A stretch of DNA of 64,000 bases from Dawidia soli (GTDB lineage: Bacteria; Bacteroidota; Bacteroidia; Cytophagales; Cyclobacteriaceae): contig NZ_JAHESC010000013.1 in NCBI RefSeq assembly GCF_018598185.1, positions 62,001 to 126,000 on the forward strand, given 5' to 3'. Positions within the stretch are counted from its first letter, which is position 1; every line of letters starts with the position of its first letter. Both the position numbers and the translations under genes were made by a program. Positions 7,695 to 15,905 of the stretch are shown here, one piece after another. The notes under the pieces are model-generated. The model was not told the origin of the DNA, searched no databases, and saw nothing but the letters and a program-made list of their open reading frames with translations.

Positions 7695-8576
7695 CAATGC
7701 TTGCAGGTTGGTCTTGAAATACGAGGCACTGTCCCGAATGCTTTGCATGGAGTTCACCGCGAAGTTACCGCCTTGCTCGAGAAAATAGTACTGAAGCCCT
7801 GACTGAGAAGCATAGGGAAGTATGGCGGTGTAGTCGATCGACCCATTGCCGAGCTCGGTATAATCGCGTGTTTTTCGATCCATGTCTTTGATATGCCACA
7901 TCACAAAGCGGCCCGGTTGCTTTTTAAAAAGCTCCGCGGGCGTGAGCTTGGACGAATGCATAACCCAATACAGATCGATCTGCAATTTTACCAGCGATGC
8001 ATCGGTGTCGGCCAGCAGTACGTCGTACCCGTTCACGCCCTGCTGATCTGTAAACTCGTAATCGTGATTGTGGTAGGCAAAGCCCAGTCCCGCCTTGTTC
8101 ACCTGCTCACCGACCTTATTCAGCGTTTGTGCCAGGAGTTTGAACTTGTCGATCGTACGCGACTCCGGATCGAGCCAGGGCCACGTGATATATTTCTGTC
8201 CCAGGGCCTTCGCCCCCTCGATACATTGGTCGACATAACGACGCAATACATCCTCCGGCTGGAGGAAGTACCGATAGAAGTCATAATGGCCGCTGCTGGT
8301 GGTCAGTTGCAGGCGATCCAGCATGCTTTTAAAGGCTGATGCATCTATACCATAATACCGGTTAGTCTCCGGTTCAAATCCATAGGTTTCCAGGTCCTGG
8401 TATCCCAGGGATGCCACTGTTTTCAGCGTGCCGTTCAGATCTTTGGCGAGTGCGTCCCGGATGGTAAACAGCTGCAAGCCCATTTTCAGCGGTTTGGCTG
8501 CGCCGGCGAAAGCCTGCGATAACAACGGCATGCCTAAAACCATGGATGAGTTGATGATAAAATCCCGGCGGTTCAT
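7686..8576 (-). CDS. Exported sugar phosphate isomerase/epimerase-like TIM-barrel protein
   Basis: 296 residues from ATG 8576, chosen because MNRRDFIINSSMVLG begins a twin-arginine-like signal; an in-frame ATG at 8618 would put 14 extra residues before it. The body is an AP-endonuclease-2/xylose-isomerase-like TIM barrel: KMGLQLFTIRD, DLETYGFEPE, GLGFAYHNHDYEF, VKLQIDLYW, MWHIKDMD and FLEQGG carry the usual metal ligands (His, Asp, Glu). Members act on sugars or inositols, often as 3-keto-sugar or sugar-acid isomerases. Exported location fits carbohydrate breakdown. Substrate not predictable. Confidence 0.85.
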   Translation of the reverse strand: MNRRDFIINSSMVLGMPLLSQAFAGAAKPLKMGLQLFTIRDALAKDLNGTLKTVASLGYQDLETYGFEPETNRYYGIDASAFKSMLDRLQLTTSSGHYDFYRYFLQPEDVLRRYVDQCIEGAKALGQKYITWPWLDPESRTIDKFKLLAQTLNKVGEQVNKAGLGFAYHNHDYEFTDQQGVNGYDVLLADTDASLVKLQIDLYWVMHSSKLTPAELFKKQPGRFVMWHIKDMDRKTRDYTELGNGSIDYTAILPYASQSGLQYYFLEQGGNFAVNSMQSIRDSASYFKTNLQALLR

Positions 8577-8736
8577 AGAGGATAGTGATTGAGTATTCCC
8601 GGAAATCAAGGTAGGCATTAATTCGCGAAAGGAATCATTCCAACCGATTTTTTAACCGTGCTTCTGCGAGCACTACCCTTCCCACGGAATCCCGGGGGTT
8701 AAAAGCTCGCCGCCTATAACATTGTACGGATCATGC

Positions 8737-9549
8737 TTACAGATCCCCTACCTCGCGATACATCCCACACGCCTGTATAAATCCGAATTGCCCATAGAAC
8801 GGCGCCAGGTGATCACCTGTGAAAAGACCCACGGTAGCTTTGGGGTGAGCATTCGCTTTCAGCCAATCGATGAGCCCTTGCATGAGCGCGGTACCGATGC
8901 CGCGCCCTTGCCAGGCCGGCAGCACCATCACTTCGCGTATATAATAAAAGCTCATATTGTCTCCTACCAGGAAGGCGCATCCCACAGCCGCGCCCGTGGC
9001 TATATCTTCTGCAACAGAGGCCATACGAAATACCGCAGGGTGCTGCTTTAGTTCAGCCTCCGCTGCCAGCCAACCTACCGCCCGCAAGAGACCGGAGTGC
9101 TCTGCGAGTGTGGGCAGTCGTAGCGCAATGCGAACCGGCGATGCTTCGGGCGCCGGATTCCGGGCCTTGGCCACGGCGGCGAAATGGATATAATAACCAT
9201 TGATATCGCGTATAGTATATTGCTTGTGAGCCCACGGCCTTATCTGCAAAGGGTCCACGATCGTCGCTCCGTTCCGTTGATGAAGCGCATACAGGCTTTC
9301 GATATTACGCATGCGGATCCACACAGCGTTACCGACCGACGCCGCGGCAAGCTCCGGCTCCTCCGAAAATTGTATATGGGCGGCCCCGCGCCAGGACACC
9401 GCCCCCAACGTCGGTGGATCCCAGATCCACTTGTCGGGAAAACCGAGTACATCCTGCCAGTAAGTCACAGACTCCATTACATTCTTTACCGCCAGTACAG
9501 GCTCGGCATGCGAGAATACCGGCGCCGGATCGTTTGCCATAGGTTCCAT
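8737..9549 (-). CDS. Fusion of a glyoxalase/VOC domain and a GNAT acetyltransferase
   Basis: 270 residues. N-terminal half (about 15-125) is a VOC domain: AEPVLAVKNVMESVTYWQDV, LGFPDKW, and TIRDINGYYIHFA at its end. C-terminal half (about 140-265) is a GNAT domain with the acetyl-CoA loop PAWQGRGIGTALMQGLI and the closing FYGQFGF. VOC proteins of this bleomycin-resistance-like type bind small molecules; joined to an acetyltransferase it could form a two-domain antibiotic or metabolite modifier. The start may be Met1 or Met4. It lies 160 bp upstream of the isomerase gene. Confidence 0.85.
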   Translation of the reverse strand: MEPMANDPAPVFSHAEPVLAVKNVMESVTYWQDVLGFPDKWIWDPPTLGAVSWRGAAHIQFSEEPELAAASVGNAVWIRMRNIESLYALHQRNGATIVDPLQIRPWAHKQYTIRDINGYYIHFAAVAKARNPAPEASPVRIALRLPTLAEHSGLLRAVGWLAAEAELKQHPAVFRMASVAEDIATGAAVGCAFLVGDNMSFYYIREVMVLPAWQGRGIGTALMQGLIDWLKANAHPKATVGLFTGDHLAPFYGQFGFIQACGMYREVGDL

Positions 9550-10106
9550 AACATGATACCCCCTGTCGAATATACATAGTTTTAGCCGTCGCCACCGGTC
9601 CGGCCCGGCAAACGCTTTCGTTCAAAACGTCCTTTTGCAACGTTATCGCTAACACCGTTCACCTCCTGGAAATCCCTGAATCGCTTCGCCGCGCGCCAAG
9701 AATTCTGATATTCGTACAAATCTTTCAGGCTAACTCCGGATGAACCAAACTTCGGGCCGTATAAGGCGCTTAAAATACGTAACTCATTGGAAATCAGACT
9801 GAATAAGCGTCTTTCAGCGAAAATTGGCCGCGTTAACCCCTGGGAGATTAAACCCTGTCGGTACATGAAATAATAAATTGAAAATCAATGCTTTAGCAAA
9901 TAAAATAATCGCTTTTTAGGGACCTACCCGGGTTTCTTGCACTAGCGTGTGTTCCGTGCTGGCAGAGCTAGATGACCCGCAGAACAAAGTGCAGACAGGA
10001 ATGAAAATGATCTTTTTTTTTATTTTGTCCCAAAAACCAATCGATTAAGACCTTTAGGATGACAGAGCAAGGGGGCGAACGGAGTTTCTTTCGGAATTTT
10101 AAAGCT
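9550..10106. other. Gene-poor interval before the kelch regulator
   Basis: About 550 bp. One minus-strand reading frame (9582-9866, 94 residues) has no recognisable family and unlikely composition. A 7/8 match to the -7 element for the VOC-GNAT gene (TATATTCG on minus, 9574-9567) and a T-rich tract near 10008-10028 upstream of the plus-strand gene are the only signals seen. Confidence 0.4.
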
Positions 10107-12626
10107 ATGCTTTCACTGATAAAATCATATTGCTATATATTTCTAGTATTTGGTTTTATGCCGTTGCAAGCTGCCTCGCTGGGCGGATTAAAGTTTCATG
10201 GCAGCGAACAGCCCATCAATCAAAGAACGTCGTACAACGTTTTCGGTGATCAAATAGTAGAATTTTCCGACAGCCTGACCATTGAGTTCGATCTGTCGCT
10301 CTACGCCACCACCCGGATCGGTTACATCATCCGCATCAAAAATGCCGAAAGCAACCGCATCTACAACCTGTTCTACGACGCACAGGGCAGCAACCTGGTC
10401 TTTAAGTTTAACGAGGAGGGTAAATACAGCCTGATCGTTGCCACCTTCCGCGAAAAGGAGCTGCTGAACCTGCCCTGGTTTAAAATGAAGATCGCCTTTG
10501 ACCTGAAGCGCGACTCCATCTATTTAACGATCCACAACCAGAAGTTCAGCGCTGCCAACGCCCTGCCCGATACTTATCGTCCTACGATCCTCTTCGGCAA
10601 AAGCGATCACATCATCGACGTGCCGTCGTTTGCGATCAAAAACCTCTCCATCGGCGGTAAAGAGCGCTATTTCTTTCCCTTGAAAGAGAGTACGGGTGAC
10701 ATCGTGCACGATGCCAACGGCACGGCCTTCGGCCATGTATCCAACCCGGAGTGGCTCGTGAACGACGCCTATCACTGGCGGTATAAAGCTTCTTTTAAAT
10801 CAGAGTCTGTCGCGGGCGCTAACTACAACCCCGAAAAGAAGGAGATATACTACTTCAACCGCGACTCGTTGCATATATACAATGTACGGTCGGGCGAAAC
10901 AACCGTCCAGGTCTTTGGAGAAAAATGCCCGGTCGAGCTCATCCTGGGAACGAACTTCATCGACACCCGGGACAACAAGCTGTATTCGTACGAAACTTAC
11001 TACGCGCCACCGCGCGACAATTACACCGGTCCCACCGTCGCGAGTCTTGACCTCGACACCCATCAATGGACGGCCGAAAACACCAGCCAGCTCATCAGCC
11101 CCCTGCACCATCATGGCTCGTACTTCAACCCTTCCACCGATCAATATACCATCTTCGGAGGCTTCGGAAAAATGCACTACAGCAACACGTTCTATGCTTA
11201 CGATCTGAATAAAAATAAATGGGACACGCTGGCCGGTTTCACCGGAGACTTCCTGTCGCCACGCTACTTTTCTTCCGTCGGGTATTTACGAAAGAACAAC
11301 TCCATCTACATTTTCGGGGGTATGGGCAACGAATCGGGTGAACAAACCGTCGGCCGAAAATACTACTACGATCTCTATAAAGTAGACTTAAACACCAAGC
11401 GCGTTGCCAAGCTGTGGGAAATTCCCTGGGAGCACGACAATATGGTGCCCGTACGCGGCATGGTGGTACTGGACGACTCCTGCTTTTATACGCTGTGCTA
11501 CCCGGAGCATTTTTCCGAGTCGTTCCTCAAGCTGTACCAGTTCTCGCTGAAAGACGGCAGCTACAAGATACTGGGCGATTCCATCCCCATCTACTCCGAC
11601 AAGATCACGACCAATGCCAACGTATATTACGACAGCGCGCTGAACAACCTGTACGCCGTCGTGCAGGAATTTGACGATGACATTTCCTCCGATCTCAAGG
11701 TATACTCATTGTCGTTCCCGCCTATCACTGCCGACGAGCTGGCCAGTTATTCCAGAGAAAAGCGGAACTATGCCTGGGCGGTCGCCATCTTTGCGTCACT
11801 GTTAGCCGCCGGCACGGCGTATATTCTCTATAAGAAGCAACAGTCCAAGCTCACCGAGAACGACGACGACACACAAAGTCTGTATATCGAAACGGAAAAA
11901 CCGGAACCGACAACAGCAAGGCCCAACGCTATCTATCTTTTTGGCGAGTTCACGGTAAGAGACCGAAGCAACCGCGACATCACGTATATGTTCAGCGCCC
12001 AGCTGAAACAAATATTCTGTCTCATTCTGCAGTACACGACCACCGAAGATGGTATCGCGTCGCAGCGGCTCAGCAACATCCTGTGGCCCGACAAGCCAGC
12101 GGACAAAGTAAAAAACTCCAGAGGCGTTACCATCAATCACCTGCGCAAGGTATTGAGCGAGCTCGACGGGATCGAACTGGTCTATGAAAAAGGTTTTTTC
12201 AAAATAGCCCAAACCGAAAGCTTCTATTGTGACTATACCCGCTGCATTCAGATCATCACCGCCAACGAAGTGGAGACACGCCGCGACGAGCTGATCGAAA
12301 TCGTTTCGCGCGGCAAGTTCCTGCAACTCTCCGACCATCCGCTTTATGACTCTTTCAAAGAAGAAGTGGAAAAGAAGCTCGAACCGGTATTGCTATGGGA
12401 GATGGAAAAAAGCTTTGATGCCGAACTTTACCTCACAACGATCGCGTTCGCCGAAGCCATTGCCAACATCGATCCGTTGAACGATGTATCGCTCGCCTTC
12501 CAGATCAAAGCGATGCAACGGTTGAAAATGAACGATGAAGCGCGGATCCGGTACCAGACATTTGTGATCGATTACAAAAAGGCGATGGGGAATGATTATC
12601 CCCACGCCTATAAAAGCTTAACGTAA
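10107..12626 (+). CDS. Membrane-anchored kelch sensor with cytoplasmic SARP-like winged helix
   Basis: 839 residues from ATG 10107 (signal peptide LIKSYCYIFLVFGFMPLQA); an ATG at 10059 would add 16. Numbering from 10059: a concanavalin-like/LamG stretch at about 45-220, kelch repeats at about 300-540 (YTIFGGFGKMHYSNTFYAYD; IYIFGGMGNESGEQ), one membrane helix at about 571-592, then a winged-helix domain at about 624-720 (IYLFGEFTVRD, NILWPDKPADKVKNSRGVTI, LRKVL) followed by a helical BTAD-like end. The layout is an extracytoplasmic carbohydrate/ligand sensor fused to an OmpR/SARP-type DNA-binding domain. It converges on the PUL 1 genes and probably regulates nearby carbohydrate genes; this is inferred. 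Confidence 0.8.
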   Translation: MLSLIKSYCYIFLVFGFMPLQAASLGGLKFHGSEQPINQRTSYNVFGDQIVEFSDSLTIEFDLSLYATTRIGYIIRIKNAESNRIYNLFYDAQGSNLVFKFNEEGKYSLIVATFREKELLNLPWFKMKIAFDLKRDSIYLTIHNQKFSAANALPDTYRPTILFGKSDHIIDVPSFAIKNLSIGGKERYFFPLKESTGDIVHDANGTAFGHVSNPEWLVNDAYHWRYKASFKSESVAGANYNPEKKEIYYFNRDSLHIYNVRSGETTVQVFGEKCPVELILGTNFIDTRDNKLYSYETYYAPPRDNYTGPTVASLDLDTHQWTAENTSQLISPLHHHGSYFNPSTDQYTIFGGFGKMHYSNTFYAYDLNKNKWDTLAGFTGDFLSPRYFSSVGYLRKNNSIYIFGGMGNESGEQTVGRKYYYDLYKVDLNTKRVAKLWEIPWEHDNMVPVRGMVVLDDSCFYTLCYPEHFSESFLKLYQFSLKDGSYKILGDSIPIYSDKITTNANVYYDSALNNLYAVVQEFDDDISSDLKVYSLSFPPITADELASYSREKRNYAWAVAIFASLLAAGTAYILYKKQQSKLTENDDDTQSLYIETEKPEPTTARPNAIYLFGEFTVRDRSNRDITYMFSAQLKQIFCLILQYTTTEDGIASQRLSNILWPDKPADKVKNSRGVTINHLRKVLSELDGIELVYEKGFFKIAQTESFYCDYTRCIQIITANEVETRRDELIEIVSRGKFLQLSDHPLYDSFKEEVEKKLEPVLLWEMEKSFDAELYLTTIAFAEAIANIDPLNDVSLAFQIKAMQRLKMNDEARIRYQTFVIDYKKAMGNDYPHAYKSLT

Positions 12627-12697
12627 ACTTACCCAAGCTAAACGCTAAACTTAACAACTTACCTAAACTAACTAACTAAAACGTATCGTCGATCCCG

Positions 12698-14902
12698 TCA
12701 CCAGCTCAGTTTCACCTGAACTCCGTCGGGATTATTTTCAAAACTCAGGAAACAGGTCTTGCTCGCGGCATCCCACGAAGTCTTCGACTCCACCGGCTTT
12801 CCGGCAGCATCGGTTACCTGGATCTTCTTTGCCTGGGCCGGCAAAAGTACCCGCATCACGTTGGTCGTACTCGCCGGGCTCCTGGCTATAAACGTATAAG
12901 ACTTCTTGCTGACTTTCTCGTCGTAAACGCGCGCGGCGGCAGCCAGTACCTGTGGTGTCTTCGGGTTCTTCACGCTGCCGATATTGTATAAAAACGCCTG
13001 CTCACCCGGGTTCACCTGCTTTTGATCCAGTACGGGAATTTCGGGATCGAACAGATCGATGAGCTTCCCCTTCAGGACATATGGCGACGCGTCTGAATTT
13101 TCATCTACAACCGAAATAATTTCGTAGGGGCCGCGTGTCAGGGCGAAGTGATTCTTATACTGCAGCGTTGCTTCACCCGCTTTTGCTTCGTATAGCTTTT
13201 TGACGGTGTTGATATATTCTTCATCGCTGTTTGCTTTCAACACAAATTCCTTCGGGTCGTTGCGCAGAATCACAACCTTGCCTTTGCCGCAGGTATATTC
13301 ACCGGCCTGATACGGTTCTTTCAAACCCAGCGTCCTGAATAAATGTTCCGACGGAGCCTGGAATGTGTTGCCGCCGGTATTCCACCATTCCTGTACGCGC
13401 TGGAAGGCATCGTCATCCCGGCCGCTGTATATCAGCACGCCGCCGTTCTTCACCCATGCCGCCAGGTGGTCGTGGGCGGTCTTATCCATGGGTTTCATGT
13501 TGGCGTACGACATGATCAGGATGCTGACGTCCTTCCAGGTTTGCGGGAACGATACATTTTCAATATGCACGGTCTTGACAGGTACGCCGCGCTTCAGCAA
13601 CGGAAGTGCCTGACCATAAAAATTAGCCAACTGCGGGTCTTCGTAACCGCTGTGCGTTGGAAACCGCTGGAACATCAGGGAGTTGGACATCAGAATGCCG
13701 ATACCTTGCGAACCGTTCACCTTGTTCTCCGACAGCGGCATGTTGTTCAGCGTATTGATCATCACCTGCATCTGCGTAGAATAAAAACGAGGGATCTGCG
13801 CTTTCTTGTCGCTGTTGGCGCTGGTGCGATAGAGACCTTGATAAATGCGGTCCGGCCAGGGCATCACTTCGTAATCCGCAATCATCGGATACAGCAGCTG
13901 CGCGGTGAACGTAGCCTGGTAATTTTTCTTGTAGTCCGCCCAGTCGCGGGGCCAGTCTTCGATCGGGTCCGTCAGGAAAAACATCTTTCTTCCCGTGGGC
14001 GCCGTCATGGACTCCATGGAGCCATATTCCAGGAACGCCGTTTCAAACACGCGCTCTTTCTTCTCTCCATTAAAGAAATTGGGCTCGCGCGACGTGCCGG
14101 TCCATACCTGTGCGATGTAGCCGTCCACGCAGGGCAGCGATGCCAGGCTCGCCTCGGGGCTGACGATCATCCACTGCGAATAATTCACCAGCGAATGGGT
14201 GGGCACATAACACCGTACGTTCATGCCTTTGGTCTTGCCGTACTCCTTCGCATACGTGAAGCATTCGTTCAATGCGCGGTAGTACAGATGATATTTTAAC
14301 TTATTTGACAGGTAGGTGTTTTCCGGCGACTCGTGCTGCGGCCTCCAGTCAAATCCATAATATTCTTTCCACTCTTTCTTAAAGGCTGTGCTGTAGCCAG
14401 ACCGTGCCCAGAATTCAGGCTCTTCCAGAAAGATGGCGTCGATACCCGCGTCGATCACGCGCTTGATGACAGCTTCCTTCATGTATTTAATGAAGTTCAT
14501 GGACGGCACGATGTACGGCACCAGGCGTCCATGCCAGAGGGTGTCTCCCTTTTGGGTCACCTGCCCTTCGTCGAGGTGCCATTTGCCATCCCACTTGCCG
14601 GTGAAATAGTCCTGGTATTCGCCCCAGGCAATACCGGTCATGAAATGAGTTTTATATCCTTTGTCGCGCCAGCTTTGCACGCGCTGCTCAAAGGTCATAT
14701 TTCCTTTGCCGTGATGATCTTTCACGCTGTAAACGATCGCCACATCGGCCCGCACGTCTGTTACGGGCTTCCAGGGATTGGAGGTTTGAAAAACGGTCTT
14801 TTCGCCGGGTTGGCCTGACACCTTAGACGCCGCGGGCGTTGATTGAGAAAACGCCTGAACCGAAAACGCTACTAAAAGACAAAATAAAATCGACTTGCAC
14901 AT
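12698..14902 (-). CDS. Secreted glycosidase-like protein of unassigned family
   Basis: 734 residues with a signal peptide (CLLVAFSVQAFSQ). The first 340 residues look like a TIM barrel (DVAIVYSVKD; KTHFMTGIAWGEY; IDAIFLEEPEFW; MNVRCYVPTHS; YGSMESM; MIADYEVMPWPDR); FLEEPEFW offers acidic residues where a retaining glycosidase would have them. Residues about 395-540 resemble a glutamine-amidotransferase-like domain (ILIMSYANMKPMD; GGVLIYSGRDD), as in beta-galactosidase trimerisation domains, and the end is a beta sandwich. I cannot name a GH family. It lies downstream of the DUF3823 gene behind a terminator, at the tail of PUL 1. Confidence 0.55.
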   Translation of the reverse strand: MCKSILFCLLVAFSVQAFSQSTPAASKVSGQPGEKTVFQTSNPWKPVTDVRADVAIVYSVKDHHGKGNMTFEQRVQSWRDKGYKTHFMTGIAWGEYQDYFTGKWDGKWHLDEGQVTQKGDTLWHGRLVPYIVPSMNFIKYMKEAVIKRVIDAGIDAIFLEEPEFWARSGYSTAFKKEWKEYYGFDWRPQHESPENTYLSNKLKYHLYYRALNECFTYAKEYGKTKGMNVRCYVPTHSLVNYSQWMIVSPEASLASLPCVDGYIAQVWTGTSREPNFFNGEKKERVFETAFLEYGSMESMTAPTGRKMFFLTDPIEDWPRDWADYKKNYQATFTAQLLYPMIADYEVMPWPDRIYQGLYRTSANSDKKAQIPRFYSTQMQVMINTLNNMPLSENKVNGSQGIGILMSNSLMFQRFPTHSGYEDPQLANFYGQALPLLKRGVPVKTVHIENVSFPQTWKDVSILIMSYANMKPMDKTAHDHLAAWVKNGGVLIYSGRDDDAFQRVQEWWNTGGNTFQAPSEHLFRTLGLKEPYQAGEYTCGKGKVVILRNDPKEFVLKANSDEEYINTVKKLYEAKAGEATLQYKNHFALTRGPYEIISVVDENSDASPYVLKGKLIDLFDPEIPVLDQKQVNPGEQAFLYNIGSVKNPKTPQVLAAAARVYDEKVSKKSYTFIARSPASTTNVMRVLLPAQAKKIQVTDAAGKPVESKTSWDAASKTCFLSFENNPDGVQVKLSW

Positions 14903-14931
14903 GAGAACTCTATACTCCTTGTTAAAGAAAA

Positions 14932-14986
14932 GAAGGTCATGCCCGCGGCGAGCTGCTTTCGAACAGCTTCCAGTAACATGACCTTC
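14932..14986 (-). terminator. Terminator between DUF3823 gene and the glycosidase-like gene
   Basis: GAAGGTCATG (14932-14941) pairs with CATGACCTTC (14977-14986); an inner AGCTG/CAGCT stem adds to it. Read on the minus strand the stem is followed by a T-rich tail (TTTTCTTT), as expected for the end of the SusC-SusD-DUF3823 transcript. Confidence 0.65.
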
Positions 14987-15053
14987 CTATTATTTCAGAG
15001 ACGGTCAACGACTAACGCCGGCTGTAACCTCTGGCGTTAATCCCAAATTCAGC

Positions 15054-15869
15054 TTACGGAACCAGCAGTTGCTTGGATTCGTTGTAATTCCATCTTCTTG
15101 TACCACTACCTTTCGGTGTGTCGTAGTTGATACGCGCGGCCGCACGGACGAATACGGATCTTCCCGAAGGAATCGTACCGATGGATTCAATCGTCACCAC
15201 TTCGCCCAGCAAGGCGTTAAAAGCGCCCCCGGCATATTCAATCTTGCTGGACCAACGCTCGTCGCGTGCACGATACCCCACCGTTGAAGAATAGCTGACG
15301 AACAGCTGGATATCGGTTACGTTTTGAAAGTTCGCGTTATAACCTCCCATCGGCTCGATCTTCGAACGGAACTCTTCTTCCGACACGCCGCGGGTAACGC
15401 GTACCTGCGCTTTCACCTTGCCATTGATAATCTGAGGCTCGCCGACCCATTCAATGTTCAGGAAGGGCTGCACTTCAAATTTTACCTTCGTTAGGTCACC
15501 AATGGCAACCTCCTGTGTTTCGTCGGCCAGTGGAGTTCCCCGGTCATCTTCACGCAGCAGCGGAATGAACGGACCATCTACACGCACATTATAGGTGCCG
15601 GCAAAAATCTTGGTATTCTGAAATGTGCCATCAGGTTTGCAATAGAAGTCAGGATTCGGCAGCACGTTCTCACCATAGCTGAGTTCCAGCAAGCGCACGC
15701 GAATACCTTCGCTTCCCTGGTCGGTGAGGATCGGCGCGCCGGTTTCAGCATCCACCACTTCGCCCTGAATCGCTGCCGACGGTTCATCTTTATTATCCAA
15801 TTCAAACAGCCCGCAGGAGTTGAGCGAGAGCAGCGCCAGCGAAACTATATATACTGATATTTTCTTCAT
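15054..15869 (-). CDS. DUF3823 lipoprotein of a Sus-type locus
   Basis: 271 residues from ATG 15869 (MKKISVYIVSLALLSLNSCG); the lipobox Cys follows LNS. A first beta-sandwich begins AAIQGEVVDAETGAPILTDQ and a second begins LNIEWVGEPQIINGKVKAQV, the arrangement of DUF3823 proteins encoded after SusC/SusD pairs. They are thought to be surface glycan-binding accessory proteins. The gap to the SusD stop is 36 bp and the gene is closed by a terminator. Confidence 0.85.
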   Translation of the reverse strand: MKKISVYIVSLALLSLNSCGLFELDNKDEPSAAIQGEVVDAETGAPILTDQGSEGIRVRLLELSYGENVLPNPDFYCKPDGTFQNTKIFAGTYNVRVDGPFIPLLREDDRGTPLADETQEVAIGDLTKVKFEVQPFLNIEWVGEPQIINGKVKAQVRVTRGVSEEEFRSKIEPMGGYNANFQNVTDIQLFVSYSSTVGYRARDERWSSKIEYAGGAFNALLGEVVTIESIGTIPSGRSVFVRAAARINYDTPKGSGTRRWNYNESKQLLVP

Positions 15870-15905
15870 GTTTGTAATTCTTAAATATTGGCAATTCATC
15901 ATTCC

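Noticed and set aside
9582-9866. 94-residue minus-strand reading frame
   Set aside because: No family, irregular composition and no promoter or partner; probably random.
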